Source: Blattamonas nauphoetae
Lineage: Eukaryota; Preaxostyla; Oxymonadida
Reading direction: 5' to 3'
Assembly (NCBI GenBank): GCA_033064195.1
Contig: JARBJD010000510.1
Location: 1 to 39,043 of the forward strand
DNA: 39,043 nt
Shown: piece by piece, positions 1 through 9,063 of the stretch
How positions within the stretch are numbered: the stretch's first letter is position 1
Layout: each line of letters opens with the position of its first letter
The notes under the pieces: generated by a model
Seen by the model: only the letters and a program-made list of their open reading frames with translations
What the model was told of the DNA's origin: nothing
Database searches by the model: none
Made by a program: the position numbers and the translations under genes

Positions 1-548
1 GAGGAGGGTGGGTCACGCGCGTGTGTTCAGGTTGTCCATGTAGGCGCAGCGTTCCCGAAGAACAGGGCGAATGAGTTGATGAAGTGTGTGGTGGTGGTGT
101 GTGGATGGGAGTGTTCGCTTTCCTGGTTCACACTCGTTTCTGCAGACTGCTTGTTTGCTGTTGAGCTTTGGACAGCTGAACTCGCATCTACAGCAGACAC
201 TGGCTGCCAATCTCCACCACTCGGTCGCTGATCAATCTTTGGTCGTCTGACTCGTAGGAGATCTCAGAGTGTGAGCATGGCGAGAAGGAGGGATTTTGAG
301 TGTCTGATTCACTACATCTGGCACTTTGGTCGTCGACGATGATTCAGGCGAGGCTGGCTGTGGCTGGGTGTATGGGGATCAGGAGGAAGCGTCGAAGGAG
401 GTGTGGATGGAGGTGTTGGATTCAGTGTGAATGGACGGGCAGGGGACGTGTTCATCAGTGGGTCCAATTGTCTCCAACTGATTTTGTTCATCGTTTTGTT
501 AGGATTTGGATGGAGATTGTGGATCGGACTGGCTAGCTTCATCCATCA
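1..548. other. Left flank, no intact gene recognised
   Basis: Open frames here are short and overlap on both strands, and none has a recognisable domain. Hydrophobic frames around 450-540 on the plus strand lie just upstream of the ABC-transporter-like fragment at 549-719. They may be decayed membrane segments of the same gene, but they are in other frames. Confidence 0.4.
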
Positions 549-719
549 ACCTTTCCTTATTCTGAATGGATTCTGGCGAACTCTCTTCGTATTAATCTTG
601 TTTGGGCCTTTGAGAGGAAGGTGATACGACTTGCATCTCAGTTGATGTCAGTTGAGCGACTTCCTCCGGAGTATCCAGGAGAGGAGTCGAGTGACATGAG
701 GCGAGGAGAATTGGAGTAA
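549..719 (+). pseudogene. ABCC-type ABC transporter fragment (linker before an NBD)
   Basis: A 57-codon plus-strand frame reads through an amphipathic helical stretch into MSVERLPPEYPGEES and stops. The 'x-MxSVERxxxY/PPE' pattern is typical of ABCC (MRP-like) exporters, where it links the last helix of a transmembrane domain to the following nucleotide-binding domain. No Walker A, signature or Walker B follows in the next kilobase. No start codon precedes the frame, and likely membrane segments upstream are in other frames. I read it as a decayed host gene piece or a single exon. The match rests on one short motif. Confidence 0.4.
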
Positions 720-1474
720 TTGACCAAGATGTGTGAGATAACTGTGATTGTTTGTCGAAGGAACCAATAGAATGATTCTATCTGTTCTGAAGGAGTTGGC
801 AACACAGTTTGAGAAGAACAGGAATCGGATCTGAGAATTCTGGCCTCTGAACGTAATGAGCGAAATGGAGGTGTTCACGGAAAAATAGAAGATACATACA
901 TCGATGTTGTGGATCTGTGTCTGATCCTGAACGAAAGAATACAGGTCCAATTAATCATGAAATCCACTTGATCTAAATTAGTCCTCACAATGCTCACCAA
1001 AAGGTCAACAACTCCTTCCCATACGTATTTCAGACTTCTGTGATCTAAATCGACGAAAAGAGTCCGACAGAAAGGGTAAACCCGTTCTGGGCGAGGAGAC
1101 CAGAAGATGATCCTGATTCGAGTGAATCAGCTGTGAAACACAGATTGTCGGGGTCCAAAGTACAGATATTTATCATTGTCCTGTGTTCAGGTCATTGACA
1201 TGTCTTGTCGTTGAATAGTCGTTGCACCGGTGTGATCAACCCAAATTCAAAAAATGTCTGATCCAACTGTGTGAATAGTGAAAGAAATAACCTTGTTCCG
1301 CCTCTTCTTGTTTGATTCATGTGGAAGAACCAGGAAAATGTCAAAGAACAGAAAGCAGAGTCTGATCCTCTTTTCTCGGAGTTCGTTTGATCAAATGTCA
1401 CCCATATTTGAAAAACTCTCGGTCACTGACCGTCAGCACTTTTCGAAAAAGTGACCGGTCACCTCAGTCAGTCC
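720..1474. other. Intergenic left flank with palindromes at its edge
   Basis: No convincing coding frame is seen. The last 45 bases before the Polinton are rich in short inverted repeats: CACTTTTCGAAAAAGTG at 1437-1453 and the perfect 12-bp palindrome GTGACCGGTCAC at 1451-1462, followed by CTCAGTCAGTCC directly before the element. Confidence 0.4.
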
Positions 1475-1478
1475 AGTA

Positions 1479-1645
1479 TATTTTGAATTTTTAATTTGTA
1501 TTAAATGAATCCAACTGAGATGTACAACGAAAGACGTCGAGTATGTTCAGAACAAGCATTAATTGAATCAATGAGAGAAGAGAACTGTTCGCTAGTCTCT
1601 GAGTATGTCAGAAATAATGTGCCGGTGACGTATGTTCATGAGGGA
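1479..1645 (+). repeat. Left inverted terminal repeat of the Polinton
   Basis: About 165 bp match the reverse complement of 31505-31675 nearly base for base, starting in an A/T-rich stretch and running through the start of the repeat-borne ORF at 1505. Identity ends abruptly at 1645. Within the repeat one visible difference is GTGACG here versus GTGATG in the other copy. The outermost bases differ between the two ends, so the true tip is not fixed. Confidence 0.75.
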
Positions 1646-1663
1646 ATCAAAATTTTAATTTAA
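1505..1663 (+). CDS. Short left-hand copy of the terminal-repeat ORF
   Basis: This is the left-end counterpart of the 129-residue ORF at 31256-31645. The first 47 or so codons are shared because they lie inside the inverted repeat. The frame then leaves the repeat and soon ends. It starts at the same ATG after the same T-rich motif (1486-1498). Only the right copy has the full length, so a real gene is more likely there. Function unknown. Confidence 0.35.
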   Translation: MNPTEMYNERRRVCSEQALIESMREENCSLVSEYVRNNVPVTYVHEGIKILI

Positions 1664-1872
1664 ATGAAAGAGCAAACGAAAATGAATCGACAAAATACAA
1701 TTCACAAATGATTGAGAAAATGATAGATCATAATCTCTCGACGACCAACGAGAATGCAGCAGTCATTCACTCACTACAGACGGAAGTAGAAACGAATCAG
1801 GAAGCAGTCGACACACTTAAGAAGACAACTGAAGCACAACAGACAGCGATATCCTCAATCCAAAAGTGGTAA
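1657..1872 (+). other. Coiled-coil-like open stretch beside the fibre gene
   Basis: A plus-strand open stretch of about 70 codons is rich in E, N, Q, T and K with a heptad-like spacing of I, L, V and M, and has no cysteine. A trimeric coiled-coil stalk ahead of a fibre with an S74 chaperone domain would be usual in viral and phage fibres. It borders the fibre-like ORF at 1866. This part of the element looks broken. Confidence 0.45.
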
Positions 1873-2561
1873 GCACAAACGGATCAATCAGTTGTTCAGC
1901 TGGAATAGCAACACCAGAAATTGGAGGATTGATCAACGTGAATGGAGCGAAGTGGAATATCTCAGAAGGATCACTTCCGAAGTATCCTGGAACATATCCG
2001 GCTTCAACATTTAAGTCTGGCATTTCAATCTCACAATCGATTGCAGAAACTTCTGGAATTCAGTTCAATGGTGATGGCATTATTATGTGGTCTCCATGTG
2101 ACACACCAGCATTGTATTACTACGATGAGGACACTGGTTCAGGAGTATTTTCAATCTCACCAACAGGAAGTTTTTCTCAGCTTTCAGACAGAAGAGTCAA
2201 AAGGAATATTGTTCCATATCCCGTTGTTCTTGAACAACTGAATAAAGTGGAAATCGTGCAGTACCAATTCAACACATCTGACTCGAAGATCAACAAAGTG
2301 ACAAAGCAAATGGACAATGAGACAGATGAAGAACACTTGAAGAACTGCAAAGAGAAATGTGAATGCTTGAAGAAGAAAAGTGAGAAGAAACACATTGGTG
2401 TGATTGCACAACAGATCCAAGAAATATTCCCTGAAGTTGTGAATGATTCCAATCCAGATTGTCTTCAAGTTGATTTTGCAGAACTCTCCTGTTTTGTATC
2501 AAAGCCATTCAGGAATTATGTTCAATTGTCGGACAACAACAGACGGTCATCAATGAACTAA
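1866..2561 (+). CDS. Fibre-like protein with S74 intramolecular chaperone domain
   Basis: 231 residues. The first 100 are Gly/Ser/Ile-rich beta-type sequence (GGLINVNGAKW, GIQFNGDGIIMW) as in trimeric fibre shafts or heads. From residue 107 comes the S74 (endosialidase-type intramolecular chaperone) pattern: SDRRVKRNI, then LNKVEIVQYQF, a charged Cys/Lys-rich insert, HIGVIAQQIQEIFPEVV (176-192) and VDFAEL (202-207). In this family the C-terminal domain assists trimerisation and then cleaves itself off before the conserved Ser of 'SD'. It lies next to the left terminal repeat and is one of only two plus-strand genes of full size. The expected role is a receptor-binding spike on the Polinton particle (inference). 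The gene region appears broken on its N-terminal side. Confidence 0.7.
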   Translation: MVSTNGSISCSAGIATPEIGGLINVNGAKWNISEGSLPKYPGTYPASTFKSGISISQSIAETSGIQFNGDGIIMWSPCDTPALYYYDEDTGSGVFSISPTGSFSQLSDRRVKRNIVPYPVVLEQLNKVEIVQYQFNTSDSKINKVTKQMDNETDEEHLKNCKEKCECLKKKSEKKHIGVIAQQIQEIFPEVVNDSNPDCLQVDFAELSCFVSKPFRNYVQLSDNNRRSSMN

Positions 2562-2581
2562 TCCAAAATATAACTCACTGA

Positions 2582-2864
2582 TCAATACTCCAACATGAGA
2601 TCAACAAGGAATTCATAGTACTCTTTGGTTATTTTTCCATTGATTGTTTCCGTTGTTTCCATCTCAATTGATTCACCAGAACTGTCTTTGAACCAGATCT
2701 TCACTATTGATTGTCGAGTACTTAATTCCCACTTCTTTCGCTTCGCAATCTGTTCGTTGCAGAAAGCAACAAATGAATCATTGTGTGCATCAGTTTGAAT
2801 CCAATCACCATGGATTGTAATGTGCTGTGGAATATCTTTTGAGATGACTGTCGATGCATCACTA
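2582..2864 (-). pseudogene. Polinton gene of unknown function, C-terminal part, split by transposon 1
   Basis: About 94 codons remain on the Polinton side of the insertion, ending at 2582 near the fibre gene's 3' end. The sequence is soluble, mixed alpha/beta, with a Trp-rich centre (GDWIQT, KKWELS, KIWFKD). The rest of the gene, including the start codon, lies on the other side of the transposon at 10915-11034. No family recognised. Its place between fibre and capsid genes suggests a virion or assembly role, which is a guess. Confidence 0.6.
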
Positions 2865-2873
2865 ATCTCTTCC
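2865..2873. repeat. 9-bp target-site duplication, left copy (transposon 1)
   Basis: ATCTCTTCC immediately before the element's first bases GGCTGCCTC. It is repeated exactly at 10906-10914 after the right end. Confidence 0.9.
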
Positions 2874-3284
2874 GGCTGCCTCAATTTGAAGTTGGTTTTC
2901 TCGAGTGCAGTTGGTTTTCTGAACTGCAGTTGGTTTTCTGAACGACCGTTGGAAATCTGAACGACCGTTGGAAATCTGCAAAAAGTTGGTTTTTAAACCT
3001 TATCGGTGTGGATGTTTGATCAAAAAAATTGTACAAATGGACGAGTTGGTAGATACAAAGACTTCCACTGTTGGGTCCCAGGTTCGAACTCCCGGGATCT
3101 CCAACTTTTTCTTAACAGGATTTTTCTGACGTGATCATTCATATTTTGTGAAATTATTGCAGTATTCATGATCGGATGAGTAATGTTCGACAATTGGATT
3201 GAATTGGCCTTTTTGAATCGGATCATCCCACTTTCTCTTTAACTCTCCTCTCTCTGGTGTATACCGCCCTTTCAACAGGATATA
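2874..3284 (+). repeat. Transposon 1 left terminal inverted repeat
   Basis: From the tip inwards: GGCTGCCTCAATTT, then 19-bp iterons starting GTTGGTTTTCT or GTTGGAAATCT (about 2889-2985), a T-rich spacer, a tRNA-like sequence (3039-3102) and a stretch ending in AACAGGATATAT. It matches the reverse complement of 10484-10905 with a few small indels, which implies a fairly recent insertion. Confidence 0.85.
3039..3102 (+). tRNA. tRNA-like sequence in the transposon 1 left repeat (degenerate)
   Basis: GTTGGTAGAT resembles a D-loop/A-box and GGTTCGAA a B-box/T-loop. The T-stem pairs CC.GG with CC.GG, and TTCC sits where an anticodon loop would be. A run of five T follows at 3106-3110, as in Pol III terminators. 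Acceptor and anticodon stems do not pair well, and this copy has an extra C in the T-arm compared with the other three. It is more likely a tRNA-derived promoter-like module than a working tRNA. Confidence 0.4.
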
Positions 3285-3341
3285 TTCTGTACCAACAATC
3301 ACAAAATGAATCATGAGATGATACAATGAAACAGAGCAAGA

Positions 3342-3812
3342 ATGGAGTTGTGCAAATCGACGCGATTATCTTTCACCGAAACAGGTGCCATTTCAGTAAT
3401 CCCTGTCCCAAAACCAACAGAGTCCCAAGGATATTCCTCCATTTCAGCCAACTGCAATCTCACACCGCCTCCCCTTCCTTCTCAACCATACGTTAACCGT
3501 CAGATCCACGACTGGCATCGAGAGAACGCAACACCAGCAAACAAAGCGGAGACAAGGCAACTGGCTAACCACGTGTGCACCTCACTTTGTCTTCCAGCAG
3601 GGGCATATCAAGAAGAGACCGAAGGGAATGAATCCGATCTTTCCACTCCCTCTTCTCGTACAGACCCAGCCTCCCCTTCCCCACACAGAATCTCTTTTAA
3701 TCGCATCTTTCCCAACCGGACACGAGAGATTTGCCGCAACCATTCTTCACAGTCAACCTGTCTCGAATCACCAACATCTCTGATGCATCTCCAGTCTTTC
3801 TCTCACTTGTGA
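3342..3812 (+). CDS. Unrecognised open frame inside transposon 1
   Basis: 156 codons, Pro/Ser/Thr-rich, no recognisable domain. It overlaps, in another frame, the start of the ARM-like fragment that begins near 3731. It may be the decayed N-terminal part of that gene or a chance frame. Confidence 0.2.
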   Translation: MELCKSTRLSFTETGAISVIPVPKPTESQGYSSISANCNLTPPPLPSQPYVNRQIHDWHRENATPANKAETRQLANHVCTSLCLPAGAYQEETEGNESDLSTPSSRTDPASPSPHRISFNRIFPNRTREICRNHSSQSTCLESPTSLMHLQSFSHL

Positions 3813-4743
3813 CACTTGTGAAAGAAGGAGCCGTCTTTGGAAAGTCTGAAACCCGAAAGGCCTGCCGATTGCTGGACAAACTTGCACCTGGGCCCAAGAA
3901 ACTGTTCACTTGCGGCGAGATTCTGTTTGACCTCGTCCCATCACCGAATCGAACCTGTCGACTGTTCGCAGAAGCAATGGTCTCCCCTTTTTATCCCGTA
4001 GCAATGAAACAATATCATTTTCAGCACTTTCATTTCTGGATACAACACTAGAAATGGCCGACACTCGTGACCGACTCAAACTTGTGGAAGCCGAATTCTT
4101 CTGACTCCTCCGCTTTCATTCTGCGAGCAAGAGAATCATCTGAAGCCTCAACACATAATTCTTCTCGTGAGAATCATTGTTCGCTGTCTCTCTCAACTCG
4201 GCGACTCCATCTATTTTAGGGACTTTTCTGTGATTCCAGAACAACTTCAGTTCTTCCACATCATCTTTCGGATCTCCTTGTTCCACTTGAGGGTTTTCTG
4301 AGATTCATCTGTCGTCACTACTCCATATTCGACATCCACAATCCGACATCCAGCATTATGACTCTGCTTCTGGAGCCAATGCGATGCGCTCTTTCTACGA
4401 AGAAATTCACTCTTTCATGCTGCCCCACCTCTCTGTCGCCATCATAAATTGCTTCATTCACTTCACCACCGTTGAAATGATCGATCAAGGCCTGTCGTAC
4501 CTGAGATGGACTCTGTTGATGTGGAAGGACGCAAAACCCGAAGTGCAAAGGAGAAGCAAGGACATCATGGCCAGCTTGCGAGAGGAAGGTCTTGATGACT
4601 CTTTGGAGTTGGAAACAACATTCTCCTTTTTGCACACGAAACCACAGCGAATTTATTTCGGATCACTCGATGTGATGACATGGTTGGGTATGAATACACT
4701 GACAACTCAAATGCTCATTTTGGGGTCTCCACTGGCACAATAA
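3731..4743 (+). pseudogene. Helical-repeat (ARM/HEAT-like) host family fragment
   Basis: Two open pieces in one direction (3731-4051 and 4384-4743) look like the N- and C-terminal parts of a helical-repeat protein family that I recall as heavily multiplied in the oxymonad Blattamonas. The first has SPVFLSLVTLVKEG, then LLDKLAPG and DLVPSP. Between them, pieces such as FLDTTLEMADTRDRLKLVEAEFF are readable in other frames. The C-terminus carries VQRRSKDIMASLREEGLDD, the hallmark tail of the family. The frame changes and stops in between make it a pseudogene, as expected for a captured fragment. Molecular function is unknown. Confidence 0.55.
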
Positions 4744-4983
4744 CGAATCGACACTGAATCGCACTCGATTTGAAGAAAACTTAGTCCCTGACTGCCCCCT
4801 ACTATTTTCTCAACAGATGAGACAAAACCAAAAGAAACCCATTTCTTGCAAAGAACGCCGAACGAGGTCTCATCGAACAGCAGATGGTTGTTAATGTGAA
4901 CTTGTAGAAAGATCCGTGCAGACAGGAACAACTCGATCTGGAACAACAATTTGTTCTTCCGTGAACATATTTTGCGACGCAGC

Positions 4984-5092
4984 TGAAGTTTGAAGCGGAG
5001 ATCAAGAATGCTGAAGCCATCCAATTCTCGTCATTCTCTGCTGCCATCCCCAGATTGGTTGGACGGTTGAAACGCACTCGATTCAAATGATA
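4984..5092 (+). pseudogene. C-terminal fragment shared by both transposons (copy 1)
   Basis: A plus-strand frame (KFEAEIKNAEAIQF, then FSAAIPRLVGRLKRTRFK, stop) is nearly identical to the one ending at 15424 in transposon 2. It has an amphipathic, acidic-then-basic C-terminus. It marks the start of the interior block common to both elements and lies tail-to-tail with the phosphatase gene. No family assigned. Confidence 0.4.
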
Positions 5093-5569
5093 AGGATTTC
5101 ATTGTTTGCTGGAACCAGATAGTAAGTCATCCCCAACTCCTGTGCTGCACAAATCCAGTTTGTTTTGAACACTTCACCAACCAATATTTCGGAAACAAGA
5201 CAATATCACGTCTTCAATTCATTCAGTGCATGTCACAAGCAATCAAGAAAACAAAATATTCGCGAAAATAGGCTCAGAAACTGGTAAAGAATGGGTAAAA
5301 CGATAATAGCCTCAGATCCCTCCCCGAATCTCTAACGTCTCATGTACAGGCAAGAACGGGCAGGACGCACAGAGCAAGACACTGCCAGAACAGAAAGCGA
5401 CAGCGAGATTCAGCGCAGAACAGGACAGCCAAATAATGACGAGCTCTCGGAAGCAGAACAGAACGCGGAGGAAGAAAGAGGATGGGACACGAACCAAAAG
5501 AAAGGGAACGGGCCACGACGGCAGATCCACCCAATCCGATCGGAGAAACAATCAGAAATGGTGCTTTCT

Positions 5570-6252
5570 TCATCGCAGCCACAGCCTTCCCTTCGCGACT
5601 GGTGTTGTCGGTGTTCTCTTCTTCACACTCGCAGAATGCACACGTTCGCATTTTGGGGGAAGAGGGGGAGGGTGTGGGAGGGTTGTGGGGAGCGAGACCA
5701 ACTTTGGGGCTGGCTTCGAGTGTCGCGTGGCGAGCGCATCCCATTCCCGCGCGAGAACCGGTGCATCGTCACAAGAACAGGACTCGGTGGCTCGTTCAAG
5801 TTCGCGTGGTCCTTCGGAGGCGAAAGGGGTTTGTGAGTGTGGGCGACGAGGGGCGAGAGCGGTCTGTGTTGCTGTCCGCCGCCGGGACGGAGGGGTGTGC
5901 GGTGTGGGCGAGAAGAGCGGCAGGAAGTGCTGGTCTGTGTACAATGAGAGCGGGTGGGGTTCAGTTCAATCACCGACTCGCTTTCTTCGTTCGTCGCGCA
6001 CGTCGGCGAATCAACACGCGACGAGGAGGCCAGCGAATCCAGTGACGCTGCGGACGAGACTTGTGAGAGTGTGGGCGGCCGGGCATGCCGTTCGGGAGTG
6101 GTGCCCGGCCGATCCTTGCCGTCGGAGGGCGTTTTGTTCGATTGTCCGAAGAGCTGACAGTTTCGGTTTCCAGCTTCCATCAATTCCAGAATCGTCGCAT
6201 GCCCCAACAATTGTGCGGGCACATTCTGAACATTAATCTGCGGCACGTCCAA
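5570..6252 (-). pseudogene. Ser/Pro-rich tail of the captured phosphatase gene (copy 1)
   Basis: The minus-strand frame beginning MDVPQINVQNVP runs into long Ser/Pro/Thr-rich sequence (TPHTPPS, PSPVLVTMHRFSRG). It matches copy 2 at 15887-16681, where the frame is longer and cleaner. Here the frame shifts more than once. Compared with copy 2, a 96-bp segment is missing around 6102. It is probably the low-complexity regulatory C-terminus of the phosphatase encoded just upstream. Confidence 0.5.
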
Positions 6253-6284
6253 TCCGAGTGGAGTGTAGGTTCGGCAAGCGCTGG

Positions 6285-6977
6285 TCAGCGGCGGGCGACA
6301 CGCGAAAGAAGCGGGCCTGTTTTCGCCAACTTCAGCGGCATTCGGTGTCTCCTCGCATCGCCGGACTGCAGAATCGATCCCGCTGGCTCCGTCCCGCTTG
6401 TCGGTTCACTCGTCTGCGGTCGTTTCGTCAACAAGCTCGATTTCGGTTTCACAACACACGGCGCCAGTGAGCTGGGGAGCTTCACTTTCGGAGCAGTACG
6501 CACACTCGGCGCAGACTGAGCCAGTCGCACTGCCTGGTTGAACGACGTGTTGTGCAGAGTGAACGATTCCTGCAAAAGACGAGGCGTTTGCACAAGACGA
6601 TTAATCACTCCAGCATGCTTCCTCAACCCCGAAACGAACGATCCCTTCATCCGAGTCCGCCGGCTCAGCGACGTCACTTCCATCGCAAGCTCCACTCACC
6701 AACTGTAGCGCTGAATCAGAAAAATCGACTCAATCAGCATCACGCGGTTGTGCCCTTGAGGTGAATGAACCAGGATCACCCCGTCACCATCAAGTGCTTT
6801 GTCAAGAAAGCTGCACACACGGCTCACATGTTTCGCTGGCGATGCCAAGAATGTCGTTCCAGTTCCACAGATCACCACATGAGTGATTCGTTGCGTGTTC
6901 AGATACTGGCGAACGAGGAGAATGACGGCGAGAAGAAAACGAACAGCAATCGAAGAAGCGGCATCCTCATTCACCAA
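6285..6977 (-). pseudogene. Dual-specificity phosphatase-like domain, Ser-for-Cys (copy 1)
   Basis: This is the same gene as 16700-17557. Two minus-strand frames cover it: 6696-6977 ends with VILVHSPQGHNRVM, and 6285-6695 continues with the C-terminal helices (GSFVSGLRKHAGVINRLVQ). The P-loop Cys of HCxxGxxR is Ser. A 75-bp segment encoding a core strand/loop of the domain is missing compared with copy 2, as are 41 bp near the N-terminus, each at a 6-bp direct repeat. This copy cannot make a complete domain. The GTGAGT after the first frame could be a 5' splice site. Confidence 0.6.
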
Positions 6978-7025
6978 AACAATTGAGGCATCAGCTTAGA
7001 CACAGGCGTGGGTGGAGTACGTCGG

Positions 7026-7712
7026 CTAATCACATTGACTGTGACGTGCATGTTGTGATAGTTGCTGTTCCAGTGAGGATGAACTGTGTCTGAAAGAGTG
7101 CGCGATGGAGAGTACGCCAAAAGTTGTCTCGGAGGTTGTTGAGCAGGATGTGTATGTGCAGGCGGTGACTGTCACATCGAAAGATGGGCCTGAAGCTGAC
7201 ATTTTTGACAGACTTCCTTGACATCGAGTGTGAGATGAGGAGTGATGAGTAGTCGTAGGCGGAGATGAAAATCCATTCTCCAGATCGTCCGCTCGAACAC
7301 TGACAGATTTTATCGAATTTTGAGTCGATGACAAGACTTGAAGGTGTGAATTTGGATGGACATGAAATCGAGATCCCTCTGCCGTCATGTGTGGAGGATC
7401 ACGTGGAGAACGAGCATTCTCTGATGATGGGAAGATGGTCAGAGAGGCAGTGGGGGAGATCAGAGATCCGACAGACGCGGATGACAGGGTCGATGGAAGA
7501 ACGACGATCAGTTTGGAGAATGCCAGATCATCCACACACATTGACGTTCGTGGCAGCAAAGAGGTCAGATATGAGGCTGTGAGTCCGTTGGGGTCCACGA
7601 ACAGCGCCGCTCCATTCGCGGTAGCTGAACTGTCAGAAAATATTGTCGAGGTGATGGAGAGTTGTCCGCCCGTGACTGACCGGAGAGAGCTCCTCCATTT
7701 GCAGCTGAACAC
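7026..7712 (-). pseudogene. Right-handed beta-helix (pectin-lyase-like) fragment
   Basis: 228 codons, Ser/Thr/Ala-rich, with repeated rungs such as GGQLSITSTIFSDSSATANGAA and VTVTACTYTSCSTT. This is the look of the large surface beta-helix proteins of oxymonads and trichomonads. There is no signal peptide or anchor in this piece. It matches 17573-17935 in transposon 2 over its C-terminal part. Together with the next ORF upstream it appears to be a captured piece of a longer gene. Confidence 0.5.
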
Positions 7713-7767
7713 GGCGCGAAGATCGAACTGGCAATGGTTTCTACCTTATCAGTGCCGATTGTTCCAC

Positions 7768-8451
7768 TCAGGGCTTAGCCCGACCCAATCGAGACGAGAG
7801 AGGTGAACGAGCAGCTTGACATGGCCATGAATCCATTTTGGTCAATGTTAGTGTCTCGCTTGTTTCAGTGAAGGCAGAGTCCACAGACAGTGTGATTGTG
7901 CGGCAAGTCGCGTCAGAGTTGACAGTGACGGTGATGCTCAACTGACCCGCCGCGGTGGTGGCTGTTTTAGATCTTGGAAACACATTGACATAAACGACTG
8001 AAAGAGACACGGATTCAGTTAGTGTGGCATCGATGAGAGATGAGCTCGTTGACCCACAATCGGTGAAGGGAGAGGAAGAGAACGTCACTGTTCCAGTTGA
8101 CTTTGTGATCGAGAAAAGGGTGGTTGTTGACGTCAGATCGTTGATGATCGTCGTTGTGAAAGCTACATTGCCTATGGACGTGACGGCGAAGAGAGAAGAA
8201 TGTGCAGTTGGACTGAGCGAGGCAAGCGTGTATGAAGAGATGGAGAGTGTTGCTGTTGATATGTGGGAGAGTATTGGTGAAACAGTGCAAGTCGTGAACG
8301 AGCACAGTCTTTTCTTGTTCAAAGAAAGCGAGATTTTGCCTTCCTGTGAACATCTGAGCCTTATCACGGCGCGGACGTCCTCGCCAAAGTGGAGGAAATG
8401 ATCGATGCAGTGGACGTCGAAATCGTAAGCCCAGCCATCGCCTCCTGACAC
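7768..8451 (-). pseudogene. Beta-helix-type fragment with a helical N-terminal piece
   Basis: 227 codons. The first 35 (WAYDFDVHCIDHFLHFGEDVR) look helical and unrelated to the rest. The remainder is Thr/Ser/Val-rich, with rungs like GNVAFTTTIINDLTS and GTVTFSSSPFTDCGS, as in right-handed beta-helix repeats. The abrupt change suggests two different host sequences juxtaposed, or an intron boundary near GTGAGTGTCAG at the 5' end. It is present only in transposon 1. Confidence 0.45.
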
Positions 8452-8454
8452 TCA

Positions 8455-8794
8455 CACCATCTTGTTCGACAGGATGTCGCTGCTCTTCCAGAGTTGATTG
8501 ATGATGTCAAGATCATCGTAGTAGTCGACGAGGGATTGGAAATCAGCAGCAACTTTCTCAGCTCGTTCGCCAGCCTTCTCGCCGTCTGATCCTTCTTCCC
8601 GCGTGTTGGCGACTTCGACTGAATTTGTGTCGGTGCCACATTCATCGGATATGTCGGAATCGACAAATAGAAACGCCAGTTGTGGACAGCATCGGCTGAT
8701 CCTGTCTACTCCATCAGAATGCGAGGGTCAGTCTCGTAATGCGGGAACCACACAATGTGTGCGTTGAGGGCAACTTGATGGGAGTTGGAGGACA
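8455..8794 (-). pseudogene. Unrecognised host-type coding fragments
   Basis: A start codon near 8794 opens a short frame (HQVALNAHIVWFPHYETDPR). Another minus-strand frame further on reads AFLFVDSDISDECG and then VDYYDDLDIINQLWKSSD before the next ORF begins. Both look coding by composition but are separated by stops. They may be exons or decayed pieces of the gene that continues at 8451. No family recognised. Confidence 0.35.
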
Positions 8795-9063
8795 TGGGAA
8801 GAAAGTAGGGAAGTGGAAGATTGGGGTTTGTAGAAGGAGGGTTGGGTGAAGTGGTGGATGTCTTCCTGTGGGTATCTTTGGTGCGAGATTGGCTCGGATT
8901 GATGTGTTGTTTCTGACTGTTTTTGATTGGTGTATGTGGGAGGCAGTGCGAAAGAACCAGAAAAATCTCGTTCGGTTAGCTGGTTGGCGCGAGATGTGGC
9001 ATATTCTTCATCGAATGGCTGATTCTCTGATTGTTGCAGTGGACGACGATATGACTGGGAATT

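Noticed and set aside
5340-6252. Long plus-strand ORFs over the phosphatase tail (for example 5436-6236)
   Set aside because: They are GC-rich shadows of the Ser/Pro-rich minus-strand coding sequence. Matching plus-strand frames are not kept in the second copy.
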